From: Clusia tigrina | Taxonomy: Eukaryota; Arthropoda; Insecta; Diptera; Clusiidae | Direction: 5' to 3' | Length of the DNA stretch: 64,000 nt | Assembly: GCA_920105625.2 (NCBI GenBank) | Contig: CAKKTE020000052.1 | Span: 1,240,001 to 1,304,000 of the forward strand | Notes under the pieces: generated by a model | Databases searched by the model: none | What the model saw: only the letters and a program-made list of their open reading frames with translations | Told to the model about the DNA's origin: nothing | Program-made: the position numbers and the translations under genes | Part shown: one piece after another, positions 13,124-24,400 of the stretch | Position numbering within the stretch: position 1 is the first letter of the stretch | How the letters are laid out: every line of letters starts with the position of its first letter

Positions 13124-13361
13124 CTTTGAGCGATAACTTAAATTGACAAGAGGATCGAGTACTTTATTGTTTCAAAATTTCAAGGTTTTATGACGCTCCA
13201 GTAAAAAGTTACAAGCATTTGTATGTTGCAAACTTTGAAAGGCTTTGAGGGATAGCTTAAATTGACAAGAGGCTCGAGTACTTTATTGTTACAAAATTTC
13301 AAGGTTTTATAACGCTCCAGTAAAAAGCTACAAGCATTTGTATGTTGCAAACTTTGATAGG
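13124..13361 (+). repeat. Two consecutive 119-bp truncated monomers
   Basis: CTTTGAG occurs at 13,124, 13,243 and 13,362, so two 119-bp units stand side by side. The first ends in TTTGAAAGG and the second in TTTGATAGG. The same pair recurs ending near 22,750, 25,142 and 33,600. It is the only place where the short form itself has become tandem (238 bp). Confidence 0.88.
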
Positions 13362-14532
13362 CTTTGAGCGAAAGCTTAAATTGACAAGAGGCTCGAGTGC
13401 TTTATTGTTACAAACTTTCAATGTTTTATGACGCTCCAGTAAAAAGTTACAAGCATTTGCATGTTGCAAACTTTGATAGGTGTAGGACGTACCGTATAGA
13501 AGTTAGGGCCATTTGAACTTTTCTCAGTGTCTGATTTGGGACTCAAGGGTAGCTTAGCTTTGAGCGATAGCTTAAATTGACAAGAGGCTCGAGTACTTTA
13601 TTGTTACAAAATTTGAAGGTTTTATGACGCTCAAGTAAAAAGTTACAAGCTGCAAACTTTGATAGGTGTAGGACGTACCGTATAGAAGTTAGGGCCATTT
13701 GAAGTTTTATCAGTGTTTGATTTGGGACTCTAGGGTAGCATAGCTTTGAGCGATAACTTAAATTGACAAGAGGCTCGAGTACTTTATTGTTACAAAATTT
13801 CAAGGTTTTATGACGCTCCATTAAAAATTTACAAGCATTTGTATGTTGCAAACTTTGATAAGTGTAGGACGTACCGTATAGAAGTTAGGGCTATTTGAAG
13901 TTTTATCAGTGTTTGATTTGGGACTCAAGGGTAGCATAGATTTGAGCGATAGCTTAAATTGACAAGAGGCTCGAGTACTTTATTGTTACAAAATTTCAAG
14001 GTTTTATGACGCTCCATTAAAAATTTGCAAGCATTTGTATGCTGCAAACTTTGATAGGTGTAGGACGTACCGTATAGAAGTTAGGGCCATTTGAAGTTTT
14101 ATCAGTGTTTGATTTGGAAATCAAGGGTAGCATTGTTTTGAGCGATAGCCTAAATTGACAAGAGGCCCGAGTACTTTAGTTTTACAAAATTTCAAAGTTT
14201 TATGACGCTCCAGTAAAAAGTTACAAGCATTTATATGGTGCAAACTTTGATAGGTGTAGGACGTACCGTATAGAAGTTAGGGCCATTTGAAGTTTTATCA
14301 GTGTTTGTTTTGGGACTCAAGGGTAGCATAACTTTGAGCGATAGCTTAAATTGACAAGAGGCTCGAGTACTTTATTGCTTCAAAATTTGAAGGTTTTATG
14401 ACGCTCCAGTAAAAAGTTACAAGCATTTATATGTTGCAAACTTTGATAGGTGTAGGACGTACCGTATAGAAGTTAGGGCCATTTGAAGTTTTATCAGTGT
14501 TTGATTTGGGACTCAAGGATAGCATAGGTTTG

Positions 14533-14560
14533 AGCGATAGCTTAAGGCTCGAGTACTTTA
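14533..14560 (+). repeat. Monomer with a separate 10-bp deletion before CTCGAG
   Basis: GCGATAGCTTAAGGCTCGAG lacks ATTGACAAGA compared with its neighbours. It is a private event seen once, next to the T-run monomer at 14,600. Confidence 0.85.
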
Positions 14561-17154
14561 TTGTTACAAACTTTCAAGGTTTTATGACGCTTCAGTAAAA
14601 AGTTTTTTGGAGCATTTGTATGTGGCAAACTTTGATAGGTGTAGGACGTACCGTATATAAGTTACGGCCATTTGAAGATTTATCAGTGTGTGATTTGGGA
14701 CTCAAGGGTAGCATAGCTTTGAGCGATAACTTAAATTGACAAGAGGCTCGAGTACTTTATTGTTACAAAATTGCCAGGTTTTATGACGCTCCAGTCAAAA
14801 GTTACAAGCATTTGCATGCTGCAAACTTTGATAGGTGAAGGACGTACCGTATAGAAGTTAGGGCCATTTGAAGTTTTATCAGTGCTTGATTTGGGACTCA
14901 AGGGTAGCATAGCTTTGAGCGATAGCTTAAATTGACACGAGGCTCGAGTACTTTATTGTTACAAAATTTCAAGGTTTTATGACGCTCCAGTAAAAAGTTA
15001 CAAGGATTTGTATGTTGCAAACTTTGATAGGTGTAGGACGTACCGTATAGAAGTTAGGGCCATTTGAAGTTTTATCAGTGTTTGATTTGGCACTCAAGGG
15101 TAGCATAGCTTTGAGCGATAGCTTAAATTGACAAGAGGCTCGAGTACTTTATTGTTACAAAATTTCAAGGTTTTATGACGCTCCATTAAAAATTTACAAG
15201 CATTTGTATGTTGCAAACTTTGATAAGTGTAGGACGTACCGTATAGAAGTTAGGGCCATTTGAAGTTTTATCAGTGTTTGATTTGGGACTCAAGGGTAGC
15301 ATAGATTTGAGCGATAGCTTAAATTGACAAGAGGCTCGAGTACTTTATTGTTAAAAAATTTCAAGGTTTTACGACGCTCCAGTAAAAAGTTACAAGCATT
15401 GCAAACTTTGATAGGTGTAGGACGTACCGTATAGAAGTTAGGGCCATTTGAAGTTTTATCGGTGTTTGATTTGGGACTCAAGGGTAGCATAGCTTTGAGC
15501 GATAACTTAAATTGACAAGAGGCTCGAGTACTTTATTGTTACAAAATTTAAAGGTTTTATGACGCTCCAGTAAAAAGTTACAAGCATTTGAATGTTGCAA
15601 ACTTTGATAGGTGTAGGACGTACCGTATAGAAATTAGGGCCATTTGAAGTTTTATCAGTGTTTGATTTGGAAATCAAGGGTAGCATTGTTTTGAGCGATA
15701 GCCTAAATTGACAAGAGGCCCGAGTACTTTAGTTTTACTAAATTTCAAAGTTTTATGACGCTCCAGTAAAAAGTTACAAGCATTTATATCGTGCAAACTT
15801 TGATAGGTGTAGGACGTACCGTATAGAAGTTAGGGCCATTTGAAGTTTTATCAGTGTTTGTTTTGGGACTCAAGGGTAGCATAACTTTGAGCGATAGCTT
15901 AAATTGACAAGAGGCTCGAGTACTTTATTGTTACAAAATTTCAACGTTTTATGACGCTCCAGTAAAAAGTTACAAGCATTTGTATTTTGCAAACTTTGAT
16001 AGGTGTAGGACGTACCGTGTAGAAATTAGGGCCATTTGAAGTTCTATCAGTATTTGCTTTGGGGCTCAAGAGTAGCATAGCTTTGAGCGATAGCTTAAAT
16101 TGACAAGAGGCTCGAGTACTTTATTGTTACAAAATTTCAAGGTTCTATGACGCTCCAGTAAAAAGTTACAAGAATTTGTATGTTGCAAACTTTGATAGGT
16201 GTAGGACGTACCGTATAGTAGTTAGGGCCATTTGAAGTTTTATCAGTGTTTGATTTGGGACTAAAGGGTAGCGTAGCTTTGAGCGATAGCTTAAATTGAC
16301 AAGAGGCTCGAGTACTTTATTGTTTCAAAATTTCAAGGTTTTATGGCGCTCCAGTAAAAAGTTACAAGCATTTATATGTTGCAAACTTTGATAGGTGTAG
16401 GACGTACCGTATAGAAGTTAGGGCCATTTGAAGTTTTATCTGTGTTTGTTTTGGGACTCAAGGGTAGCATAGCTTTAAGCGATGGCTTAAATTGACAAGA
16501 GGCTCGAGTACTTTATTGTTACAAAATTTCAAGGTTTTATGACGCTCCAGTAAAAAGTTACAAGCATTTGTATGTTGCAAACTTTGATAGGCTTTGAGCG
16601 ATAGCTTAAATTGACAAGAGGCTCGAGTACTTTATTGTTACAAACTTTCAAGGTTTTATGACGCTCCAGTAAAAAGTTAGAAGCATTTGTAAGTTGCAAA
16701 CTTTGATAGGTGTAGGTCGTACCGTATAGAAGTTACGGCCATTTGAAGTTTTATCAGTATCTGATTTGGGAATCAAGGGTAGCATAGCTTTGAGCGATAA
16801 CTTAAATTGACAAGAGGCTCGAGTAATTTATTGTTACAAAATTGCCAGTTTTTATGACGATCCAGTAAAAAGTTACAAGCATTTGTATGCTGAAAACTTT
16901 GATAGGTGTAGGACGTACCGTATAGAAGTGAGGACCATTTGAAGTTTTATCAGTGTTTGATTTGGGACTCAAGGGTAGCATAGCTTTGAGCGATAGCTTA
17001 AATTGACAAGAGCCTCGAATACTTTATTGTTACAAAATTTCAAGGTTTTATGACACTCCAGTAAAAAGTTCTAAGCATTTGTATGCTGCAAACTTTGATA
17101 GGTGTAGGACGTACCGTATAGAAGTGAGGACCATTTGAAGTTTTATCAGTGTTT

Positions 17155-17185
17155 GATTTGGGACTCAAGCTTTGAGCGATAGCTT
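17155..17185 (+). repeat. Monomer with a 10-bp deletion before CTTTGAG
   Basis: GGGACTCAAGCTTTGAGCG lacks GGTAGCATAG compared with its neighbours and so creates a HindIII-type AAGCTT. AG stands at both edges of the lost segment. Seen once. Confidence 0.85.
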
Positions 17186-18335
17186 CAATTGACAAGAGGC
17201 TCGAGTACTTTATTGTTACAAAATTTCAAGGTTTTATGACGCTCCAGTAAAAAGTTACAAGCATTTGTATGTTGCAAACTTTGATAGGTGTAGGACGTAC
17301 CGTATAGAAGTTAGAGCCATTTGAAGTTTTATCAGTGTTTGTTTTGGGACTCAAGGGTAGCATAGCTTTGAGCGATAGCTTAAATTGACAAGAGGCTCGA
17401 GTACTTTATTGTTACAAACTTTCAATGTTTTATGACGCTCCAGTAAAAAGCTACTAGCATTTGTATGTTGCAAACTTTGATAGGTGTAGGACGTACCGTA
17501 TAGAAGTTAGAGCCATTTGAAGTTTTATCAGTGTTTGTTTTGGGACTCAAGGGTAGCATAGCTTTGAGCAATAGCTTAAATTGACAAGAGGCTCGAGTAC
17601 TTTATTGTTACAAAATTTCAACGTTTTATGACGCTCCAGTAAAAAGTTACAAGCATTTGTATGTTGCAAACTTTGATAGTTGTACGACGTACCGTATAGA
17701 AATTAGGGCCATTTGAAGTTTTATCAGTGTTTGATTTGGGACTCAAGGGTAGCATAGCTTTGAGCGATAGCTTAAATTGACAAGAGGCTCGAGTACTTTA
17801 TTGTTTCAAAATTTGAAGGTTTTATGACGCTCCAGTAAAAAGTTACAAGCATTTATATGTTGCAAACATTGATAGGTGTAGGACGTACCGTATAGAAGTT
17901 AGGGCCATTTGAAGTTTTATCAGTGTTTGTTTTGGGACTCAAGGGTAGCATAGCTTTAAGCGATAGGTTAAATTGACAAGAGGCTCGAGTGCTTTATTGT
18001 TACAAAATTTCAAGGTTTTATGGCGCTCCAGTAAAAAGTTACAAGCATTTGTATGTTGCAAACTTTGATAGGTGTAGGACGTACCGTATAGAAATTAGGG
18101 CCATTTGAAGATTTATCAGTGTTTGATTTGGGACTCAAGAGTAGCATAGCTTTGAGCGATAGTTTAAATTGGCAAGAGGCTCTAGTACTTTATTGTTACA
18201 AAATTTCAAGGTTCTCTGACGCTCCAGTAAAAAGTTACAAGCGGCAAACTTTGATAGGTGTAGCACGTACCGTATAGAAGTTAGGGCCATTTGATGTTTT
18301 ATCAGTGTTTGATTTGGGACTCAAGGGTAGCATAG

Positions 18336-18409
18336 CTTTGAGCGATAACTTAAATTGACAAGAGGATCGAGTACTTTATTGTTACAAAATTTCAAGGTTC
18401 ATTGATAGG
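18336..18409 (+). repeat. Second 74-bp mini-monomer
   Basis: It has the same two joins as the unit at 9,148 (AAGGTTCATTGATAGG, then CTTTGAG). Its left neighbour has AAGAGGATCGAG, while the 9,148 copy has AAGAGGCTCGAGTGC, so the left flanks differ and the right flanks agree. That places a recombination or divergence point just left of the unit. Confidence 0.85.
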
Positions 18410-21400
18410 CTTTGAGCGATAGCTTAAATTGACAAGAGGCTCGAGTACTTTATTGTTACAAACTTTCAAGGTTTTATGACGCTCCAGTAAAAAGTTAGAA
18501 GCATTTGTAAGTTGCAAACTTTGATATGTGTAGGACGTACCGTATGGAAGTTACGGCCATTTGAAGTTTTATCAGTGTCTGATTTGGGAATCAAGGGTAG
18601 CATAGCTTTGAGCGATAACTTAAATTGACAAGAGGCTCGAGTAATTTATTGTTACAAAATTTCATGGTTTTATGACGCTCCACTAAAAAGTTCTAAGCAT
18701 TTGTATGCTGCAAACTTTGATAGGTGTAGGACGTACCGTATAGAAGTGAGGACCATTTGAAGTTTTATCAGTGTTTGACTTGGGACTCAAGGGTAGCATA
18801 GCTTTGAGCGATAGCTTCAATTGACAAGAGCCTCGAGTACTTTATTGTTACAAAATTTCAAGGTTTTATGACGCTCCAGTAAAAAGTTACAAGCATTTGT
18901 ATGTTGCAAACTTTGATAGGTGTAGGACGTACCGTATAGAAGTTAGAGCCATTTGAAGTTTTATCAGTGTTTGTTTTGGGACTCAGGGTAGCATAGCTTT
19001 GAGGGATAGCTTAAATTGACAAGAGGCTCGAGTACTTTATTGTTACAAACTTTCAATATTTTATGACGCTCCAGTAAAAAGCTACAAGCATTTGTATGTT
19101 GCAAACTTTGATAGGTGTAGGACGTACCGTATAGAAGTTAGAGCCATTTGAAGTTTTATCAGTGTTTGTTTTGGGACTCAAGGGTAGCATAGCTTTGAGC
19201 GATAGCTTAAATTGACAAGAGGCTCGAGTACTTTATTGTTACACAATTTCAACGTTTTATGACGCTCCAGTAAAAAGTTACAAGCATTTGTATTTTGCAA
19301 ACTTTGATAGGTGTAGGACGTACCGTATAGAAATTAGGGCCATTTGAAGTTTTATCAGTGTTTGATTTGGGACTCAAGAGTAGCAGAGCTTTTAGCGATA
19401 GCTTCAATTGACAAGAGCCTCGAGTACTTTATTGTTACAAAATTTCAAGGTTTTATGACGCTCCAGTAAAAAGTTACAAGCATTTGTATGTTGCAAACTT
19501 TGATAGGTGTAGGACGTACCGTATAGAAGTTAGAGCCATTTGAAGTTTTATCAGTGTTTGTTTTGGGACTCAGGGTAGCATAGCTTTGAGGGATAGCTTA
19601 AATTGACAAGAGGCTCGAGTACTTTATTGTTACAAACTTTCAATATTTTATGACGCTCCAGTAAAAAGCTACAAGCATTTGTATGTTGCAAACTTTGATA
19701 GGTGTAGGACGTACCGTATAGAAGTTAGAGCCATTTGAAGTTTTATCAGTGTTTGTTTTGGGACTCAAGGGTAGCATAGCTTTGAGCGATAGCTTAAATT
19801 GACAAGAGGCTCGAGTACTTTATTGTTACACAATTTCAACGTTTTATGACGCTCCAGTAAAAAGTTACAAGCATTTATATTTTGCAAACTTTGATAGGTG
19901 TAGGACGTACCGTATAGAAATTAGGGCCATTTGAAGTTTTATCAGTGTTTGATTTGGGACTCAAGAGTAGCAGAGCTTTTAGCGATAGCTTAAATTGACA
20001 AGAGGCTCGAGTACTTTATTGTTACAAAATTTCATGGTTCTATGATGCTCCAGTAAAAAGTTACAAGAATTTGTATGTTGCAAACTTTGATAAGTGTAGG
20101 ACGTACCGTATAGAAGTTAGGGCCATTTGAAGTTTTATCAGTGTTTGATTTGGGACTCAAGGGTAGCATAGCTTTGAGCGATAGCTTAAATTGACAAGAG
20201 CCTCGAATACTTTATTGTTACAAAATTTCATGGTTTTATGACGCTCCACTAAAAAGTTCTAAGCATTTGTATGCTGCAAACTTTGATAGGTGTAGGACGT
20301 ACCGTATAGAAGTGAGGACCATTTGAAGTTTTATCAGTGTTTGACTTGGGACTCAAGGGTAGCATAGCTTTGAGCGATAGCTTCAATTGACAAGAGCCTC
20401 GAGTACTTTATTGTTACAAAATTTCAAGGTTTTATGACGCTCCAGTAAAAAGTTACAAGCATTTGTATGTTGCAAACTTTGATAGGTGTAGGACGTACCG
20501 TATAGAAGTTAGAGCCATTTGAAGTTTTATCAGTGTTTGTTTTGGGACTCAGGGTAGCATAGCTTTGAGGGATAGCTTAAATTGACAAGAGCCTCGAATA
20601 CTTTATTGTTACAAAATTTCATGGTTTTATGACGCTCCACTAAAAAGTTCTAAGCATTTGTATGCTGCAAACTTTGATAGGTGTAGGACGTACCGTATAG
20701 AAGTGAGGACCATTTGAAGTTTTATCAGTGTTTGACTTGGGACTCAAGGGTAGCATAGCTTTGAGCGATAGCTTCAATTGACAAGAGCCTCGAGTACTTT
20801 ATTGTTACAAAATTTCAAGGTTTTATGACGCTCCAGTAAAAAGTTACAAGCATTTGTATGTTGCAAACTTTGATAGGTGTAGGACGTACCGTATAGAAGT
20901 TAGAGCCATTTGAAGTTTTATCAGTGTTTGTTTTGGGACTCAGGGTAGCATAGCTTTGAGGGATAGCTTAAATTGACAAGAGGCTCGAGTACTTTATTGT
21001 TACAAACTTACAATATTTTATGACGCTCCAGTAAAAAGCTACAAGCATTTGTATGTTGCAAACTTTGATAGGTGTAGGACGTACCGTATAGAAGTTAGAG
21101 CCATTTGAAGTTTTATCAGTGTTTGTTTTGGGACTCAAGGGTAGCATATCTTTGAGCGATAGCTTAAATTGACAAGAGGCTCGAGTACTTTATTGTTACA
21201 CAATTTCAACGTTTTATGACGCTCCAGTAAAAAGTTACAAGCATTTGTATTTTGCAAACTTTGATAGGTGTAGGACGTACCGTATAGAAATTAGGGCCAT
21301 TTGAAGTTTTATCAGTGTTTGATTTGGGACTCAAGAGTAGCAGAGCTTTTAGCGATAGCTTAAATTGACAAGAGGCTCGAGTACTTTATTGTTACAAAAT

Positions 21401-24400
21401 TTCATGGTTCTATGATGCTCCAGTAAAAAGTTACAAGAATTTGTATGTTGCAAACTTTGATAAGTGTAGGACGTACCGTATAGAAGTTAGGGCCATTTGA
21501 AGCTTTATCAATGTTTGATTTGGGACTCAAGGGTAGCATAGCTTTGAGCGATAGCTTAAATTGACAAGAGGCTCGAGTACTTTATTGTTACAAAATTTCA
21601 AGGTTTTATGACGCTCCAGTAAAAAGTTACAAGCATTTGTATGTTGCAAACTTTGATAGGTGTACGACGTACCGTATAGAAATTAGGGCCATTTGAAGTT
21701 TTATCAGTGTTTAATTTGGGACTCTAGAGTAGCATACCTTTGAGCGATAGCTTAAATTGACAAGAGGCTCGAGTACTTTATTGTTACAAAATTTCAAGGT
21801 TCTATGACGCTCCAGTAAAAAGTTACAAGAATTTGTATGTTGCAAACTTTGATAGGTGTAGGACGTACCTTATAGAAGTTAGGGCCATTTGAAGATTTAT
21901 CAGTGTTTGATTTGGGACTCAAGGGTAGCATAGCTTTGAGCGATATCTTAAATTGACAAGAGGCTCGAGTACTTTATTGTTTCAAAATTTGAAGGATTTA
22001 TGACGCTCCAGTAAAAAGTTACAAGCATTTATATGTTGCAAACTTTGATAGGTGTAGGGCGTACCGTATAGAAGTTAGGGCCATTTGAAGTTTTATCAGT
22101 GTTTGTTTTGGGACTCAAGGGTAGCATAGCTTTAAACGATAGCTTAAATTGACAAGAGGCTCGAGTGCTTTATTGTTACAAAATTTCAAGGTTTTATGGC
22201 GCTCCAGTAAAAAGTTACAAGCACTTGTATGTTGCAAACTTTGATAGGTGTAGGACGTACCGTCTAGAAATTAGGGCCATTTGAAGATTTACCAGTGTTT
22301 GATTTGGGACTCAAGAGTAGCATAGCTTTGAGCGATAGCTTAAATTGGCAAGAGGCTCGAGTACTTTATTGTTACAAAATTTCAAGGTTCTATGACGCTC
22401 CAGTAAAAAGTTACAAGCTGCAAACTTTGATAGGTGTAGCACGTACCGTATAGAAGTTAGGGCCATTTGATGTTTTATCAGTGTTTGATTTGGGACTCAA
22501 GGGTAGCATAGCTTTGAGCGATAACTTAAATTGACAAGAGGATCGAGTACTTTATTGTTTCAAAATTTCAAGGTTTTATGACGTTCCAGTAAAAAGTTAC
22601 AAGCATTTGTATGTTGCAAACTTTGAAAGGCTTTGAGGGATAGCTTAAATTGACAAGAGGCTCGAGTACTTTATTGTTACAAAATTTCAAGATTTTATAA
22701 CGCTCCAGTAAAAAGCTACAAGCATTTGTATGTTGCAAACTTTGATAGGCTTTGAGGGAAAGCTTAAATTGACAAGAGGCTCGAGTACTTTATTGTTACA
22801 AACTTTCAATGTTTTATGACGCTCCAGTAAAAAGTTACAAGCATTTTATGTTGCAAACTTTGATAGGTGTAGGACGTACCGTATAGAAGTTACGGCCATT
22901 TGAAGTTTTATCAGTGTCTGATTTGGGAATCAAGGGTAGCATAGCTTTGAGCGATAACTTAAATTGACAAGAGGCTCGAGTAATTTATTGTTACAAAATT
23001 GCCAGTTTTTATGACGCTGCAGTAAAAAGTTACAAGCATTTGTATGCTGCAAACTTTGATAGGTGTAGGACGTACCGTATAGAAGTGAGGACCATTTGAA
23101 GTTTTATCAGTGTTTGATTTGGGACTCAAGGGTAGCATAGCTTTGAGCGATAGCTTAAATTGACAAGAGCCTCGAATACTTTATTGTTACAAAATTTCAA
23201 GGTTTTATGACGCTCCACTAAAAAGTTCTAAGCATTTGTATGCTGCAAACTTTGATAGGTGTAGGACGTACCGTATAGAAGTGAGGACCATTTGAAGTTT
23301 TATCAGTGTTTGACTTGGGACTCAAGGGTAGCATAGCTTTGAGCGATAGCTTCAATTGACAAGAGGCTCGAGTACTTTATTGTTACAAAATTTCAAGGTT
23401 TTATGACGCTCCAGTAAAAAGTTACAAGCATTTGTATGTTGCAAACTTTGATAGGTGTAGGACGTACCATATAGAAGTTAGAGCCATTTGAAGTTTTATC
23501 AGTGTTTGTTTTGGGACTCAGGGTAGCATAGCTTTGAGGGATAGCTTAAATTGACAAGAGGCTCGAGTACTTTATTGTTACAAACTTTCAATATTTTATG
23601 ACGCTCCAGTAAAAAGCTACAAGCATTTGTATGTTGCAAACTTTGATAGGTGTAGGACGTACCGTATAGAAGTTAGTGCCATTTGAAGTTTTATCAGTGT
23701 TTGTTTTGGGACTCAAGGGTAGCATAGCTTTGAGCGATAGCTTAAATTGACAAGAGGCTCGAGTACTTTATTGTTACAAAATTTCAACGTTTTATGACGC
23801 TCCAGTAAAAAGTTACAAGCATTTGTATTTTGCAAACTTTGATAGGTGTAGGACGTACCGTATAGAAATTAGGGCCATTTGAAGTTTTATCAGTGTTTGA
23901 TTTGGGACTCAAGAGTAGCAGAGCTTTTAGCGATAGCTTAAATTGACAAGAGGCTCGAGTACTTTATTGTTACAAAATTTCAAGGTTCTATGATGCTCCA
24001 GTAAAAAGTTACAAGAATTTGTATGTTGCAAACTTTGATAAGTGTAGGACGTACCGTATAGAAGTTAGGGCCATTTGAAGCTTTATCAATGTTTGATTTG
24101 GGACTCAAGGGTAGCATAGCTTTGAGCGATAGCTTAAATTGACAAGAGGCTCGAGTACTTTATTGTTACAAAATTTCAAGGTTTTATGAAGCTCCAGTAA
24201 AAAGTTACAAGCATTTGTATGTTGCAAACTTTGATAGGTGTACGACGTACCGTATAGAAATTAGGGCCATTTGAAGTTTTATCAGTGTTTAATTTGGGAC
24301 TCTAGAGTAGCATACCTTTGAGCGATAGCTTAAATTGACAAGAGGCTCGAGTACTTTATTGTTACAAAATTTCAAGGTTCTATGACGCTCCAGTAAAAAG

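Larger units (their letters stand above)
12000..22161 (+). repeat. Array section with 2,563-, 587-, 391- and 2,578-bp duplications
   Basis: About 11,990-12,840 recurs at 14,553-15,395, sharing a rare T-run monomer, TGATTTGGGACTC context variants, and the CTCCATTAAAAATTTAC form. About 18,790-19,390 recurs immediately as a three-monomer copy (offset 587; one copy lacks a G in GGGACTCAGGGTAG). 20,196-20,586 recurs at 20,587-20,977 (offset 391, two monomers minus one base). About 20,587-22,400 recurs at 23,165-24,985 (offset 2,578), marked by AAGAGCCTCGAATAC, TAGCAGAGCTTTTAGCG and GAAGGATTTATGACG. The section is entirely satellite. Confidence 0.8.

Noticed and set aside
13543..13851. Minus-strand open frames of 60-112 codons found many times (for example 13,543-13,851, 25,685-26,023, 34,143-34,481)
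   Set aside because: They are read-throughs of the satellite. The same residue strings return in each, one after another, in step with the monomer. Frames shift by one base per copy and stay open only where a small indel or substitution removes a stop. There is no start context, codon signature or domain.
14158..14175. Possible CENP-B box in copies with AGAGGCCCGAG (minus strand gives CTCGGGCC)
   Set aside because: Only the CGGG end is present; the TTCG part at the required distance is absent on both strands.
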